Shown here: positions 6,458-14,771 of the stretch, piece by piece
Layout of the letters: each line of letters opens with the position of its first letter
Position numbering within the stretch: position 1 is the first letter of the stretch
DNA from: Flavobacteriaceae bacterium
Lineage (GTDB): Bacteria > Bacteroidota > Bacteroidia > Flavobacteriales > Flavobacteriaceae
Reading direction: 5' to 3'
Assembly: GCA_028284745.1 (NCBI GenBank)
Contig: JANQRC010000062.1
Span: 1-56,680 of the forward strand
DNA: 56,680 bases
Notes under the pieces: model-generated
The model's database searches: none
The model's input: the letters and a program-made list of their open reading frames with translations, nothing else
What the model was told of the DNA's origin: nothing
Translations under genes and position numbers: made by a program

Positions 6458-8726
6458 GAAAACTTTATTCTATCAATTTGGGCGTGCCCCCGAACATTCG
6501 GGGTCGGGCTTTTCGTTCCGACCTTTTCTTCAAAAAGGATTTCTACTGCAATCCCTCACGCTAGGGTTGCTGCTCTTAACTACAAACTCTTTTGCGCAAC
6601 AGGAAAAGGTGAAAGATTCGTTACAAGGCACACCAGTAGTACTCGACGAAGCAATCGTGTCGGCGGTTCGTGTAAGTGCAGATTCACCGATCACACACTC
6701 GAATCTAGACAAAGACCAATTGGCCGAGAGAAACCTAGGGCAAGACCTGCCCACTCAGCTTAACTTCTTGCCGGGAGTGGTCACCACCTCTGATGCCGGT
6801 GCAGGAATCGGCTATACAGGCTTTAGGGTACGCGGAACAGGAAACCAAGGCATCAACGTTACTATCAACGGTATTCCCTACAACGATTCTGAAAGCCTAA
6901 CGACATTCTTTGTGAATCTTCAAGATTTCACTTCTTCGGTAGAGAACCTTCAACTGCAGCGAGGGGTTGGCTCCTCCACCAATGGGGCAGCAGCATTTGG
7001 TGCTAGCCTTAATATATTGACCGATGCCGTCTCGGAAGAGGCCTATGCGGAAACTTCTCACTCGATAGGCTCTTTTGGCACACATCGACATAATGTGAAA
7101 TTCAGCACAGGATTGCTGAACGACCAGGTCGAGATCTCAGGAAGATTGTCACAGATCAAATCAGACGGATATATAGACCGCGCCTCCTCTGACCTGAAGT
7201 CCTATTTCTTGCAAGCGGCCTTCCAAGACGAGAATACCTTGATCAAACTGATCAACTTTGCAGGTTCCGAGGTTACCTATCAATCGTGGTTCGGTATTGA
7301 TCAAGCTACTTTGGAAACAGATCGTACGTTTAACCCAGCCGGGATTTATACAGATGATGAAGGCAATACACAGTTTTATGACAATGAAGTAGATGATTAC
7401 AAGCAAGATCACTTTCAATTGCATTGGAGTCAGGGTCTTGGAGAATATTGGAGTACCAATTTAAGCCTGAATTATACCTACGGAAGAGGGTTTTTTGAGC
7501 AGTATCGAGAGGATGAGGATTTTGCTGATTACGATTTTGAACCTATTGAACTGGGAGGCGAAACGATCAACACCACCGATCTGATCAGAAGACGATGGCT
7601 AGATAACGACTTCTATGTGGCCAATGCCAATGCTACATACAGGGACAACAGGCTAGAAGCTATCTTTGGTGGTTTGTATAGCACCTATTCTGGTGACCAC
7701 TTCGGAGAGGTGATCTGGGCACAATTCTCGGGAGGGTCTTCGATACGAGACCGATACTATAACGGAGATGCCGTGAAGAATGAATTCTCTCCCTTTGCCA
7801 AAGTCACCTATAGGGTTGACGATCGTTGGAGTGTCTACGGAGACGTTCAAGGACGCTTCATTAGCTACGAGACCGATGGCACCAATTCGGATAGAGCTCT
7901 TTTTATCATCGACGAAACCTATGATTTTTTCAACCCCAAGGCCGGAGTTACATTCGAGTTGAACGATCAGAACCAGTTTTATGCATCCTATGCTAGGGCC
8001 AATCGTGAGCCCAATCGTACCGACTTTGAGAATGGCAATCCAGCACCTGAAAGGCTGGACGATTTTGAGTTGGGTTGGCGTCATACCGATTCGTCCTTGC
8101 AGTTGAACGTTAATGCCTACTACATGGATTATCGCAACCAACTAGTGCTTACTGGTGCAATAGATGATGTAGGCGCTCCGATCAGGGCCAACAGTGGAGA
8201 AAGCTATCGTTTAGGGCTAGAAATTGATGCCAATGTCAAGCTATCCGATAAACTTTCCATGATGCCTAACCTTGCGTTAAGCACGAACAAGAATAGAGAC
8301 TTTTTCTTCCAAAGAGATGGCGTGTTGACCAATTTAGGGAATACCAATATTTCTTATTCGCCCGATATTGTGGCGGGTAATATATTCACATACAAGCCTA
8401 TAGAAGGGTTGCAATTGAGCCTACTTTCAAAATATGTGGGCGAGCAGTATATGGGGAATATTGACAGTGAGACCTCTAAGCTCGATGCCTTCTTCGTAAA
8501 CGATATCAACATCATTTACGAGTTGAAGAATGTACCCGTGTTCAAGTCTATTGTATTGAATGCATTGGTGAACAATGTGTTTGATGAGACCTACGAATCC
8601 AATGGATACTTTTTCACCTTCGATGATGATTTCTCAAACCCAGGAACGGTCACAACGGTCGAAGGTGCTGGATTTTATCCACAAGCGGGCATCAACTTTC
8701 TAGCTGGGGCTACTTTCAAGTTCTAG
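6456..8726 (+). CDS. TonB-dependent receptor, probable thiamine uptake
   Basis: Outer-membrane beta-barrel of 756 aa with signal peptide ending near TTNSFAQ (about residue 48), a plug domain (VLDEAIVSAVRV, LPGVVTTSDAGAG, RGTGNQGINVTINGIPYND, GASLNI), a long barrel, and the C-terminal aromatic strand NFLAGATFKF. The TPP riboswitch ahead of it marks it as a thiamine or thiamine-precursor receptor, powered by TonB. The signal-peptide n-region is unusually long, and its DNA (about 6477-6565) looks like a palindromic repeat element that supplies roughly the first 35 residues. Confidence 0.92.
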   Translation: MKTLFYQFGRAPEHSGSGFSFRPFLQKGFLLQSLTLGLLLLTTNSFAQQEKVKDSLQGTPVVLDEAIVSAVRVSADSPITHSNLDKDQLAERNLGQDLPTQLNFLPGVVTTSDAGAGIGYTGFRVRGTGNQGINVTINGIPYNDSESLTTFFVNLQDFTSSVENLQLQRGVGSSTNGAAAFGASLNILTDAVSEEAYAETSHSIGSFGTHRHNVKFSTGLLNDQVEISGRLSQIKSDGYIDRASSDLKSYFLQAAFQDENTLIKLINFAGSEVTYQSWFGIDQATLETDRTFNPAGIYTDDEGNTQFYDNEVDDYKQDHFQLHWSQGLGEYWSTNLSLNYTYGRGFFEQYREDEDFADYDFEPIELGGETINTTDLIRRRWLDNDFYVANANATYRDNRLEAIFGGLYSTYSGDHFGEVIWAQFSGGSSIRDRYYNGDAVKNEFSPFAKVTYRVDDRWSVYGDVQGRFISYETDGTNSDRALFIIDETYDFFNPKAGVTFELNDQNQFYASYARANREPNRTDFENGNPAPERLDDFELGWRHTDSSLQLNVNAYYMDYRNQLVLTGAIDDVGAPIRANSGESYRLGLEIDANVKLSDKLSMMPNLALSTNKNRDFFFQRDGVLTNLGNTNISYSPDIVAGNIFTYKPIEGLQLSLLSKYVGEQYMGNIDSETSKLDAFFVNDINIIYELKNVPVFKSIVLNALVNNVFDETYESNGYFFTFDDDFSNPGTVTTVEGAGFYPQAGINFLAGATFKF
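6477..6565 (+). repeat. Palindromic repeat element inside the TonB-receptor signal sequence
   Basis: GGGCGTGCCC is followed by the palindrome CCCCGAACATTCGGGG, then GTCGGGCTTTTCGTTCCGAC and the stretch CAAAAAGGATTTCTACTGC ending near CCCTCACGC. I recognise this layout as a dispersed repeat of Bacteroidota genomes, from memory rather than from a search. It lies fully within the coding frame. Confidence 0.6.
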
Positions 8727-9172
8727 TTGGAAACGACCACAGAGTTTCCACTCAATCTTGCACTGTAGTTCAATAGCGGATATTGGCCAGCTTCACCCGT
8801 CTCAGGGTCAGGGATCGCCCCTCCCGTTCCCAGGCTGTACTGATAACCATCACAAGGACAGGTGGCCAGGCCACCGCTTGCCTCCATGGTAGAGCAAGCA
8901 TTGGGTGTTTGGTTAGGGCAGCTCGCTTCCCATGCTAAGAAAGTGGTATCATTCAAATTGAAGATAATGATGCCTCGAATTCCTGCTTCGGCTACATAGA
9001 CACTGCCACCTGGAAAGCGGATGTCGTCAAATTGGGGAAGACTTAAGTTGGCCTGGTATTGAAAGCTCAGTTCGTTCAAGAAAGGATTTCGTTGCCCATT
9101 GTCATCACTGCTGCACGCAATGCATAGTGATAATATAAAAAGAACAGCTAACATTCGCTTCATCAATAACAT
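8723..9172 (-). CDS. Rieske-like lipoprotein lacking cluster histidines
   Basis: A secreted lipoprotein of about 147-150 aa, with signal peptide MLLMKRMLAVLFILSLCIAC and a lipobox Cys before SSDDN. An alternative start MKRML lies at 9163. The body resembles the Rieske fold, but the cluster-binding C-x-H and C-x-x-H pairs appear as SCPNQTP and TCPCDGYQY, so the histidine ligands are absent and a normal 2Fe-2S Rieske site is unlikely. It ends four bases inside the TonB receptor's last codons (tail to tail). The family recurs in flavobacteria next to greA. Function is unknown. Confidence 0.75.
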   Translation of the reverse strand: MLLMKRMLAVLFILSLCIACSSDDNGQRNPFLNELSFQYQANLSLPQFDDIRFPGGSVYVAEAGIRGIIIFNLNDTTFLAWEASCPNQTPNACSTMEASGGLATCPCDGYQYSLGTGGAIPDPETGEAGQYPLLNYSARLSGNSVVVSN

Positions 9173-9192
9173 ACACCAAGGCACTTTTAAGG

Positions 9193-9219
9193 TTGAAAAT
9201 CTAAAAAATCGTATATTTG
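9193..9219 (+). promoter_or_regulatory. greA promoter
   Basis: TTG at 9193-9195 and TATATTTG at 9212-9219, with a 16-nt spacer (slightly short). The -7 box is a perfect TAnnTTTG. Transcription should start near 9224-9226. Confidence 0.6.
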
Positions 9220-9236
9220 CTTCAAAGATATGATAG

Positions 9237-9263
9237 AAAATCCGCTCTCTGAGGGGATTTTTT
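9237..9263 (+). terminator. Terminator-like hairpin in the greA leader
   Basis: AAAATCC-g-CTC pairs with GAG-g-GGATTTT, closing a short loop, and is followed directly by a run of T. It begins about 12 nt after the predicted start site and ends about 22 nt before the greA ATG. It therefore has the form of an intrinsic terminator inside the leader, not after a gene. Confidence 0.6.
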
Positions 9264-9284
9264 GTCTTTATAAACGAAGAAGTC

Positions 9285-9761
9285 ATGAGTAAAGTATCAT
9301 ACTACACTGCAGAAGGGTTAAAAAAATTACGTGATGAGCTCAATCAACTCAAAGATGTCGAGCGACCAAAGGCATCGCAGGCCATTGCCGAAGCTAGGGA
9401 TAAAGGCGACCTAAGTGAGAATGCCGAATATGATGCGGCCAAAGAAGCACAAGGCCTGCTAGAGATGCGCATCTCTAAATTAGAAGACACACTGGCCAAT
9501 GCACGATTGATAGACGAATCGCAGCTAGACACCTCCAAAGTATTGGTGCTTTCTACGGTAAAGATCAAGAATACGGTAAATGGGATGGAGGTGAAGTATA
9601 CGCTAGTAGCAGAATCAGAAGCCGATCTAAAATCTGGAAAGATCTCAGTGAACTCTCCAATTGGCAAGGGGCTTCTAGGGAAAGAGGTAGGCGATATCGC
9701 AGAGATCCAAGTGCCCAACGGCACCATGAAGTTCGAAGTGGTTGAGATCACCAGGGATTAA
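9285..9761 (+). CDS. greA: Transcription elongation factor GreA
   Basis: 158 aa, the usual GreA length. The N-terminal coiled-coil hairpin carries the tip DKGDLSENAEYDAAKEAQ around residues 41-58, whose acidic residues rescue backtracked RNA polymerase, followed by the FKBP-like C-domain with SPIGKGLLGKEVGD. The start MSKVSYYTAEGLKKL fits the family. It has its own promoter and a terminator-like leader hairpin, and is followed by a strong terminator, so it is probably a single-gene transcript. Confidence 0.97.
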   Translation: MSKVSYYTAEGLKKLRDELNQLKDVERPKASQAIAEARDKGDLSENAEYDAAKEAQGLLEMRISKLEDTLANARLIDESQLDTSKVLVLSTVKIKNTVNGMEVKYTLVAESEADLKSGKISVNSPIGKGLLGKEVGDIAEIQVPNGTMKFEVVEITRD

Positions 9762-9786
9762 ACAAAAGTGTTGTTAATAACAGCAT

Positions 9787-9818
9787 AAAAGATTCCTGCT
9801 TGTCGGGAATCTTTTTTA
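9787..9818 (+). terminator. Rho-independent terminator after greA
   Basis: AAAAGATTCC at 9787-9796 pairs with GGAATCTTTT at 9806-9815, followed by a T-rich stretch. It lies 26 nt after the greA stop. Confidence 0.85.
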
Positions 9819-9848
9819 TTTTGGCCTCACATCATAAAACACTCCCTA

Positions 9849-10244
9849 ATGCCGACCATTTTCACCAAGATCATCAATAGAGAGATCCCGTGTTATCGGA
9901 TAGCAGAGGACGAACATTTTTTCGCTTTCCTAGACATAAACCCCAATGCTATTGGCCACACGTTATGTGTGCCAAAAAAAGACATGGATAAGCTATTTGA
10001 TCTGGATCAAGAAACCTATGCAGGATTGATGCAATTCTCACGTAAAGTGGCTTTGGCGCTAGAAGAAGCTATTCCTTGTCTTCGTGTAGGCGTGGCCGTT
10101 ATCGGTCTGGAAGTCCCGCATGTGCATGTGCACCTCATTCCTTTGAATGACATGAAGGAAATGACCTTTCAGCATAAAGTAACAATGAGTAAAGAGGAGT
10201 TTGAAGCTACCGCTGAGAAGATCAGAGATCACCTTACGCCTTAA
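9849..10244 (+). CDS. HIT family protein
   Basis: A 131-aa histidine-triad nucleotide-binding protein. The triad HVHVHLIP lies at residues 91-98, and the N-terminus TIFTKIINREIPCYRI followed by FLDINPNAIGHTLCVPK is typical of Hint-type enzymes, which hydrolyse adenosine phosphoramidates and related AMP esters. It follows greA on the same strand but after a terminator. Its last four bases overlap the end of the convergent zinc-ribbon gene. Confidence 0.93.
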   Translation: MPTIFTKIINREIPCYRIAEDEHFFAFLDINPNAIGHTLCVPKKDMDKLFDLDQETYAGLMQFSRKVALALEEAIPCLRVGVAVIGLEVPHVHVHLIPLNDMKEMTFQHKVTMSKEEFEATAEKIRDHLTP

Positions 10245-10597
10245 AAAGATAGTGTTCCTGTGGCAAATAGATAGATGCCTGCCGCCAGCAAAATGGGCAA
10301 GGCCAGCAACAAATATCCCCATTTGGTCAGCTTGAATGACGTCTTCTTCGCCTTGACCAGCTTTGTATAGTAGTTGTGTACGCGTTCTATATCTTCTGTC
10401 CATTGCACCGGGTAGATCGTACTACCACATTTTTGGCAGTCCATTACATTGCTCGTTTCAGTGGTCAGCCGTTTGAAAAAAGCATTCTGTATGTGTTTCT
10501 GGAAGAATCGAAGCCTAAGCCCGTCTTGTGAATAGCACTCTGGGCAATTGTTCTGCAATGCTATCTCTTTAAGTAAAATATTCGATTCTTTAGACAT
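10241..10597 (-). CDS. Zinc-ribbon membrane protein, function unknown
   Basis: A 118-aa protein with two CxxC pairs, CPEC at 18-21 and CQKC at 54-57, which together would bind one zinc ion, and a single hydrophobic C-terminal segment around residues 92-114, making it tail-anchored. I do not recognise a named family. It lies eight bases downstream of the sensor kinase on the same strand and is probably cotranscribed with it. Confidence 0.6.
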   Translation of the reverse strand: MSKESNILLKEIALQNNCPECYSQDGLRLRFFQKHIQNAFFKRLTTETSNVMDCQKCGSTIYPVQWTEDIERVHNYYTKLVKAKKTSFKLTKWGYLLLALPILLAAGIYLFATGTLSF

Positions 10598-10605
10598 AAT
10601 GACCT

Positions 10606-11766
10606 TTATAAAGCGTTTAATACAATTTCCATGGTGGTGCCTTTGCCAACTTCCGATCTTTTTACCCTGACCTTTCCTTCGTGATAGGTTTCGATGATGC
10701 GCTTTGCCAATGAAAGCCCCAGCCCCCAGCCTCGTTTTTTAGAAGTGAAGCCAGGATCGAATATCTTGTTGTGCAATGCTTTTGGAATTCCTTTTCCTGA
10801 GTCTTTTACCGTTAGAGAAACCAGCGTCCCCTTTTCTTGTAATGTTAGCGTCAGTTTTCCTTTTCCCTTCATGGCGTCGATGGCATTCTTCACTAGATTC
10901 TCAATGGTCCATCCATAGAGCTGAGAGTTCATATTCACCTGTATCTCCTTGGAAGGGAGCGAGATATCGAAGTCGATGAGTTTTGAGCTTCTGGTTTTCA
11001 GATACTCATAGCTTTGTCTGGTTTCGGCCACGATGTCTAATGGTTCTAATGCAGGTAAGGAGCCGATCTTAGAGAAACGCTCGGTGATGGTCTTCAGACG
11101 ATCGATATCCTTTTCGATCTCGCCAAGTGTGTCCTTTGGCACATTTTCAGTCTTCAAAATTTCCAACCAACCAAAAAGGGACGACAGCGGCGTGCCGATC
11201 TGATGGGCAGTCTCTTTGGCCATGCCGGCCCACAGCTTGTTCTGGTCAGATATCTTCGAGGTTTTGTACAAGAAGTAGATCACAGCCCCAAACAAGAAGA
11301 TGATCAATAATAAAGCTAGCGGGTAGTACTGTATCTTTTTCAATAGAGGAGAATCGCCATAGTACAATCGTTGGTTCACGATGTCCTGATACTGGATCAC
11401 AATAGGCTCATTTTCTTTTTTTATCTGTGCCAGCACTTGGGTCAAGTATAGCGAATCGGTCTCTCTAACGTGCTGCTCATCGATATTGTTAAAGAAGACA
11501 ATGTCGCCGTTTTGATCTAAGATGATGGCAGGAGTGCTTGTGTTAGAGATGATCACCTCAGTGGTAAGATTGCTGATGTTGCCTGTGAGGTCACTGGTCC
11601 TGGCAATTTCCTTTTGTGCCTCGGCCCAGAGTTGCATCTTTTTTCGTTCCTCTTTTTTCATGGTCTGAAACAACGCATTGGTATTCCATAGGATCAAAGA
11701 GACTATTACGAACGAAATAAAGATCAGTATCCAACGAGTGGCAGAATTTTTATCACTGAAATTCAC
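10606..11766 (-). CDS. Orphan sensor histidine kinase
   Basis: A 386-aa inner-membrane kinase: membrane helix about 11-29, a sensor region of about 115 residues, second helix about 148-166, H-box AHQIGTPLSSL with phospho-acceptor His188, N-box ENLVKNAIDAM, G1 DSGKGIP, and GWGLGLSLAKRI. Translation starts at GTG. There is no response regulator nearby; the neighbours are a zinc-ribbon membrane protein (same strand) and a divergent flavin reductase. The H-box AHQIGTPLSSL is common in Bacteroidota kinases. The signal is unknown. Confidence 0.9.
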   Translation of the reverse strand: MNFSDKNSATRWILIFISFVIVSLILWNTNALFQTMKKEERKKMQLWAEAQKEIARTSDLTGNISNLTTEVIISNTSTPAIILDQNGDIVFFNNIDEQHVRETDSLYLTQVLAQIKKENEPIVIQYQDIVNQRLYYGDSPLLKKIQYYPLALLLIIFLFGAVIYFLYKTSKISDQNKLWAGMAKETAHQIGTPLSSLFGWLEILKTENVPKDTLGEIEKDIDRLKTITERFSKIGSLPALEPLDIVAETRQSYEYLKTRSSKLIDFDISLPSKEIQVNMNSQLYGWTIENLVKNAIDAMKGKGKLTLTLQEKGTLVSLTVKDSGKGIPKALHNKIFDPGFTSKKRGWGLGLSLAKRIIETYHEGKVRVKRSEVGKGTTMEIVLNAL

Positions 11767-11865
11767 TATGGTTTTACATCTAAAGTTGTCTAAAGATAAA
11801 CGAATTCTAAAAAAATTATTGTTATAGGCATGTACATCGCGTTTTCTTCACATGCCATGATTGCG

Positions 11866-11873
11866 TACCTTTG
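11866..11873 (+). promoter_or_regulatory. -7 box abutting the flavin reductase start
   Basis: TACCTTTG, a perfect -7 box, is separated from the ATG at 11879 by only five bases. A start site 4-6 nt after the box would place the 5' end at or next to the start codon, giving a leaderless message. Confidence 0.6.
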
Positions 11874-11878
11874 TAGCA

Positions 11879-12757
11879 ATGACCTCGATTGACCCAAAAG
11901 ACATTCCAACGGCAAAGTTGCATGCATATCTGCTCAGTGCAGTGGCACCTAGGCCTATCGCGTTTGCTAGCACGATAGATGCCGAGGGCAATCCCAACCT
12001 TTCCCCGTTTAGCTTTTTTAATGTGTTTAGCGCCAATCCACCGATCCTTGTCTTTTCGCCTGCAAGAAGGGTGCGCGACAACACTACAAAGCATACGCTA
12101 GAGAATATTATAAGAACGAAAGAAGCGGTCATCAATGTTGTGGATCATGCCATCGTACAGCAGATGTCATTGTCGAGCACCGAATATCCAGAAGGTGTCA
12201 ACGAGTTTGAAAAGGCAGGGCTAACGATGCTGGCTTCCGAAAAGGTGCGTCCTTTTCGTGTGGCAGAGTCTCCAGTTCAATTTGAATGTAAGGTGAATGA
12301 CATCATCCATTTGGGTGAAGAAAGAGGCGCTGGCAATCTGGTGATCTGCGAGGTGGTGAAATTTCACATGCACGAAAACATACTTTCTGAAGATGGAAAC
12401 ATCGACCAGAACAAGTTAGACCTTGTGGCTAGGGCAGGAGGCAGCTACTACTCTAGAGCTAAAAATGGCTTTTTCGAGATTCCTAAACCGCTCTCAACAT
12501 TAGGCATAGGTGTTGATAACATCCCTGCCGCGATACGGAACAGCAAGATACTTACAGGAAACGACCTAGGCATGCTAGGCAATGTAGACAAGTTGCCATC
12601 GGAGGTCGAGGTGAAAGATTTCATAGCAGATTCTTCGGAAGCGAAGGCTATTCTGAATGCAGAGGATGTTGATAAAATTCATCAACGCGCACAGCAATTT
12701 TTAGACAAAAAAGATGTAGCTTCGGCGTGGAAGCTACTGTTAGCAAAACACAATTAG
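11879..12757 (+). CDS. Flavin reductase family protein (FMN-binding)
   Basis: A 292-aa split-barrel flavoprotein of the FMN-reductase-like family. The N-terminal block AVAPRPIAFASTIDAEGNPN, then SPFSFFNVFSANPPI, and the later H-containing stretch IHLGEERGAGNLVICEVVKFH are the usual flavin-site segments. It probably reduces flavin or an unknown substrate in the cytosol. The start ATG at 11879 was chosen over the upstream TTG because the -7 box covers that stretch. DUF3127 follows after a gap of five bases, so the two are probably cotranscribed. Confidence 0.88.
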   Translation: MTSIDPKDIPTAKLHAYLLSAVAPRPIAFASTIDAEGNPNLSPFSFFNVFSANPPILVFSPARRVRDNTTKHTLENIIRTKEAVINVVDHAIVQQMSLSSTEYPEGVNEFEKAGLTMLASEKVRPFRVAESPVQFECKVNDIIHLGEERGAGNLVICEVVKFHMHENILSEDGNIDQNKLDLVARAGGSYYSRAKNGFFEIPKPLSTLGIGVDNIPAAIRNSKILTGNDLGMLGNVDKLPSEVEVKDFIADSSEAKAILNAEDVDKIHQRAQQFLDKKDVASAWKLLLAKHN

Positions 12758-12762
12758 AACAC

Positions 12763-13137
12763 ATGGAAGTACAAGGAAGAATCAAATTGATCGAAGAGAC
12801 AAAGACCTACGGAAGCAACGGCTTTCGAAAGCGCGAACTCGTCATCACCACCGAAGAGCAATACCCACAACATCTACTGATAGAGTTTGTGCAAGACAAG
12901 ACAGACCTACTGAACAGCTTTGAGGTTGGCGACCAAGTAAACATCAGCATAAATCTACGCGGTAGAGAATGGATCAACCCAGAAGGGCAGGCCAGATATT
13001 TCAACTCCATACAAGGATGGCGCATTGAGAAAGTAGGAGCCCAACCTTCTGAAGGAATGCCACCGGTACCACCCGCTGATGCCTTTGAGCCTGTTTCAGA
13101 AATAAATGATGAAGATCCAGACGACCTTCCTTTTTAG
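12763..13137 (+). CDS. DUF3127 protein with SSB-like acidic tail
   Basis: A 124-aa protein. The first ~90 residues (MEVQGRIKLIEETKTYGSN, then LRGREWINPEGQARYFNSIQ) match DUF3127 and have the look of an OB-fold single-strand-binding domain. The end, DEDPDDLPF, copies the acidic tip by which SSB recruits repair and replication proteins, after a proline-rich linker. An ssDNA-binding role is thus a reasonable inference. The start was set at the Met matching the domain edge. Confidence 0.8.
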   Translation: MEVQGRIKLIEETKTYGSNGFRKRELVITTEEQYPQHLLIEFVQDKTDLLNSFEVGDQVNISINLRGREWINPEGQARYFNSIQGWRIEKVGAQPSEGMPPVPPADAFEPVSEINDEDPDDLPF

Positions 13138-13161
13138 ATAAAGGGATTCTGAATAATTTTT

Positions 13162-13187
13162 AAGGAGGCTTGGTGCCTCCTTTTTTG
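13162..13187 (+). terminator. Terminator after DUF3127
   Basis: AAGGAGGC pairs with GCCTCCTT across a five-base loop, followed by TTTTG. The T-run also contains the TTG that serves as the -33 box of the next gene. Confidence 0.8.
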
Positions 13188-13214
13188 TTTTCAATCGAAA
13201 TTGCAGTACCTTTT
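13185..13214 (+). promoter_or_regulatory. Promoter of the AtoE-type transporter gene
   Basis: TTG at 13185-13187, 19-nt spacer, TACCTTTT at 13207-13214 (one mismatch to the -7 consensus). The ATG at 13219 begins four bases after the box, so the message is probably leaderless. Confidence 0.6.
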
Positions 13215-13218
13215 CTGT

Positions 13219-14592
13219 ATGAATGTCACAAGAGCTATCGAAACGTTGTTCAAACGTTTTTTGCCTTCACCCTTTACCATTGCGGTTCTTTTAACATTGC
13301 TCGCCATTGTACTGGCTTTGCCGCTTGTGGTCGCAACAGATGAGGAGCCTCGCCTACTAAAAGTACTCTCGTTCTGGGAAGATGGCATCTGGAATGATGG
13401 GCTTTTGGTGTTTGCGTACCAAATGATGCTCATTCTGGTTTTAGGTCACGTGTTGGTGCTTAGCAGACCAGCCAGCAGCCTCATAAAGTTGCTGACAAAC
13501 TATGTGAATGATACCAAAAGCGCTGTGATACTGGTGAGTGTCTCTACCATGTCGTTGGCCTTTTTCAATTGGGGGTTGGGATTGATATTTGGTGCCATCA
13601 TGGCCAGAAAAGTTGCCGAAAGCGCTCAGATAAGAGGATTCCAGATCAACTACCCATTGGTTGGTGCGGCTGGATATATGGGATTGATGATCTGGCACGG
13701 TGGCATGAGTGGCTCGGCACCGCTGAAAGTTTCCGAACCAGGACATCTAAAGGACCTGATGAGTGGAATTTCGGAGGCAAGTATAGTAGCATCATTGCCA
13801 GATGCTATTTCTACCTATCAGACTGTCTTCAGTTGGTGGAACTTGTTATTGTTTCTTGTGTTATTGATGATCATTCCAATAGTTCTTTCACTGATCGCAA
13901 AACGAATGGCACCCACGCCACTTGATCTCCCTGTCTACGACCATAAGATAGACGAGGAAGGAACTAGGGGAATGGCAAGGCTAGAACACTCAATGATGCT
14001 GCCAATGATCTTTGGTAGCTTTATACTGTTAGCGCTTGGCTACAACTACTGGGATCAATTACGCTCTTTTACGCTTACGCCGAACATGCTCAATTTTTTT
14101 ATGCTAGGCATGGCAATGCTCATGCATAGAAGCATACGAAGGTTTTTAAGCGCGGTGGAAGAAGCGATCAAAGGCACTTCAGGCATTTTGATCCAGTTCC
14201 CGCTATATTTCGGGGTCATGGGTATCATGAAGGGTAGTGGCATGATACAAGTGATATCTGACTTCTTTGTCTCAGTGGCAAACGATACGACATTGCCCAT
14301 CTTTACCTTCTTCAGTGCTGGGCTGGTAAATATCTTTGTGCCTAGTGGCGGCGGACAATGGGCAGTACAAGGCCCCATTGTTGTTGAGTCGGCGTTGAAA
14401 TTAGGAGTGCCTTTGCCTAAGATCGTCATGGCATTGGCCTATGGCGACCAGGTCACCAACATGCTGCAACCCTTCTGGGCATTACCGCTGCTAGGGATCA
14501 CAAAGTTGAAGGCCAAGGAGATACTGCCATATACATTGATGGCCATGTTGGTAGCCTCAGTGATCTTCATCGTAGGACTGCTGATGGTATAA
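13219..14592 (+). CDS. Short-chain fatty acid transporter family (AtoE/TIGR00366)
   Basis: A 457-aa multi-pass inner-membrane protein. Signature stretches are FKRFLPSPFTIAVLLT at the N-terminus, FFNWGLGLIFGA, WHGGMSGSAPL near residue 155, and VPSGGGQWAVQGPIV near residues 373-387, all typical of AtoE-type permeases for short-chain fatty acids. The start MNVTRAIET was chosen because the preceding TTG lies within the promoter. It is flanked by terminators on both sides, so it is monocistronic. Confidence 0.87.
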   Translation: MNVTRAIETLFKRFLPSPFTIAVLLTLLAIVLALPLVVATDEEPRLLKVLSFWEDGIWNDGLLVFAYQMMLILVLGHVLVLSRPASSLIKLLTNYVNDTKSAVILVSVSTMSLAFFNWGLGLIFGAIMARKVAESAQIRGFQINYPLVGAAGYMGLMIWHGGMSGSAPLKVSEPGHLKDLMSGISEASIVASLPDAISTYQTVFSWWNLLLFLVLLMIIPIVLSLIAKRMAPTPLDLPVYDHKIDEEGTRGMARLEHSMMLPMIFGSFILLALGYNYWDQLRSFTLTPNMLNFFMLGMAMLMHRSIRRFLSAVEEAIKGTSGILIQFPLYFGVMGIMKGSGMIQVISDFFVSVANDTTLPIFTFFSAGLVNIFVPSGGGQWAVQGPIVVESALKLGVPLPKIVMALAYGDQVTNMLQPFWALPLLGITKLKAKEILPYTLMAMLVASVIFIVGLLMV

Positions 14593-14595
14593 AAA

Positions 14596-14621
14596 AAAGG
14601 CCGCTAGTGGAAACGGCCTTT
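14596..14621 (+). terminator. Terminator after the AtoE-type transporter
   Basis: AAAGGCCG pairs with CGGCCTTT around a 10-base loop. The T-tract is short, so it is a moderate terminator. The rest of the gap to 14771 is AT-rich with no gene. Confidence 0.65.
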
Positions 14622-14771
14622 CATATTGTGGTTTTAGGTTTCGCCTTTAAACAAACTCAAAAAGCAATGATGAAAATACTATTGTTAAAAAGGCTACTCA
14701 AATTTCATGAAAAAAAATGTAAAATCAAAGTAATTTAGAATGAATTTAAGAGCTTCAAATTGTTAAAGACC

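Noticed and set aside
7653-8141. 162-codon open frame antisense to the TonB receptor
   Set aside because: It lies wholly inside a well-supported receptor gene on the other strand, shows no family motif, and follows its codon pattern.
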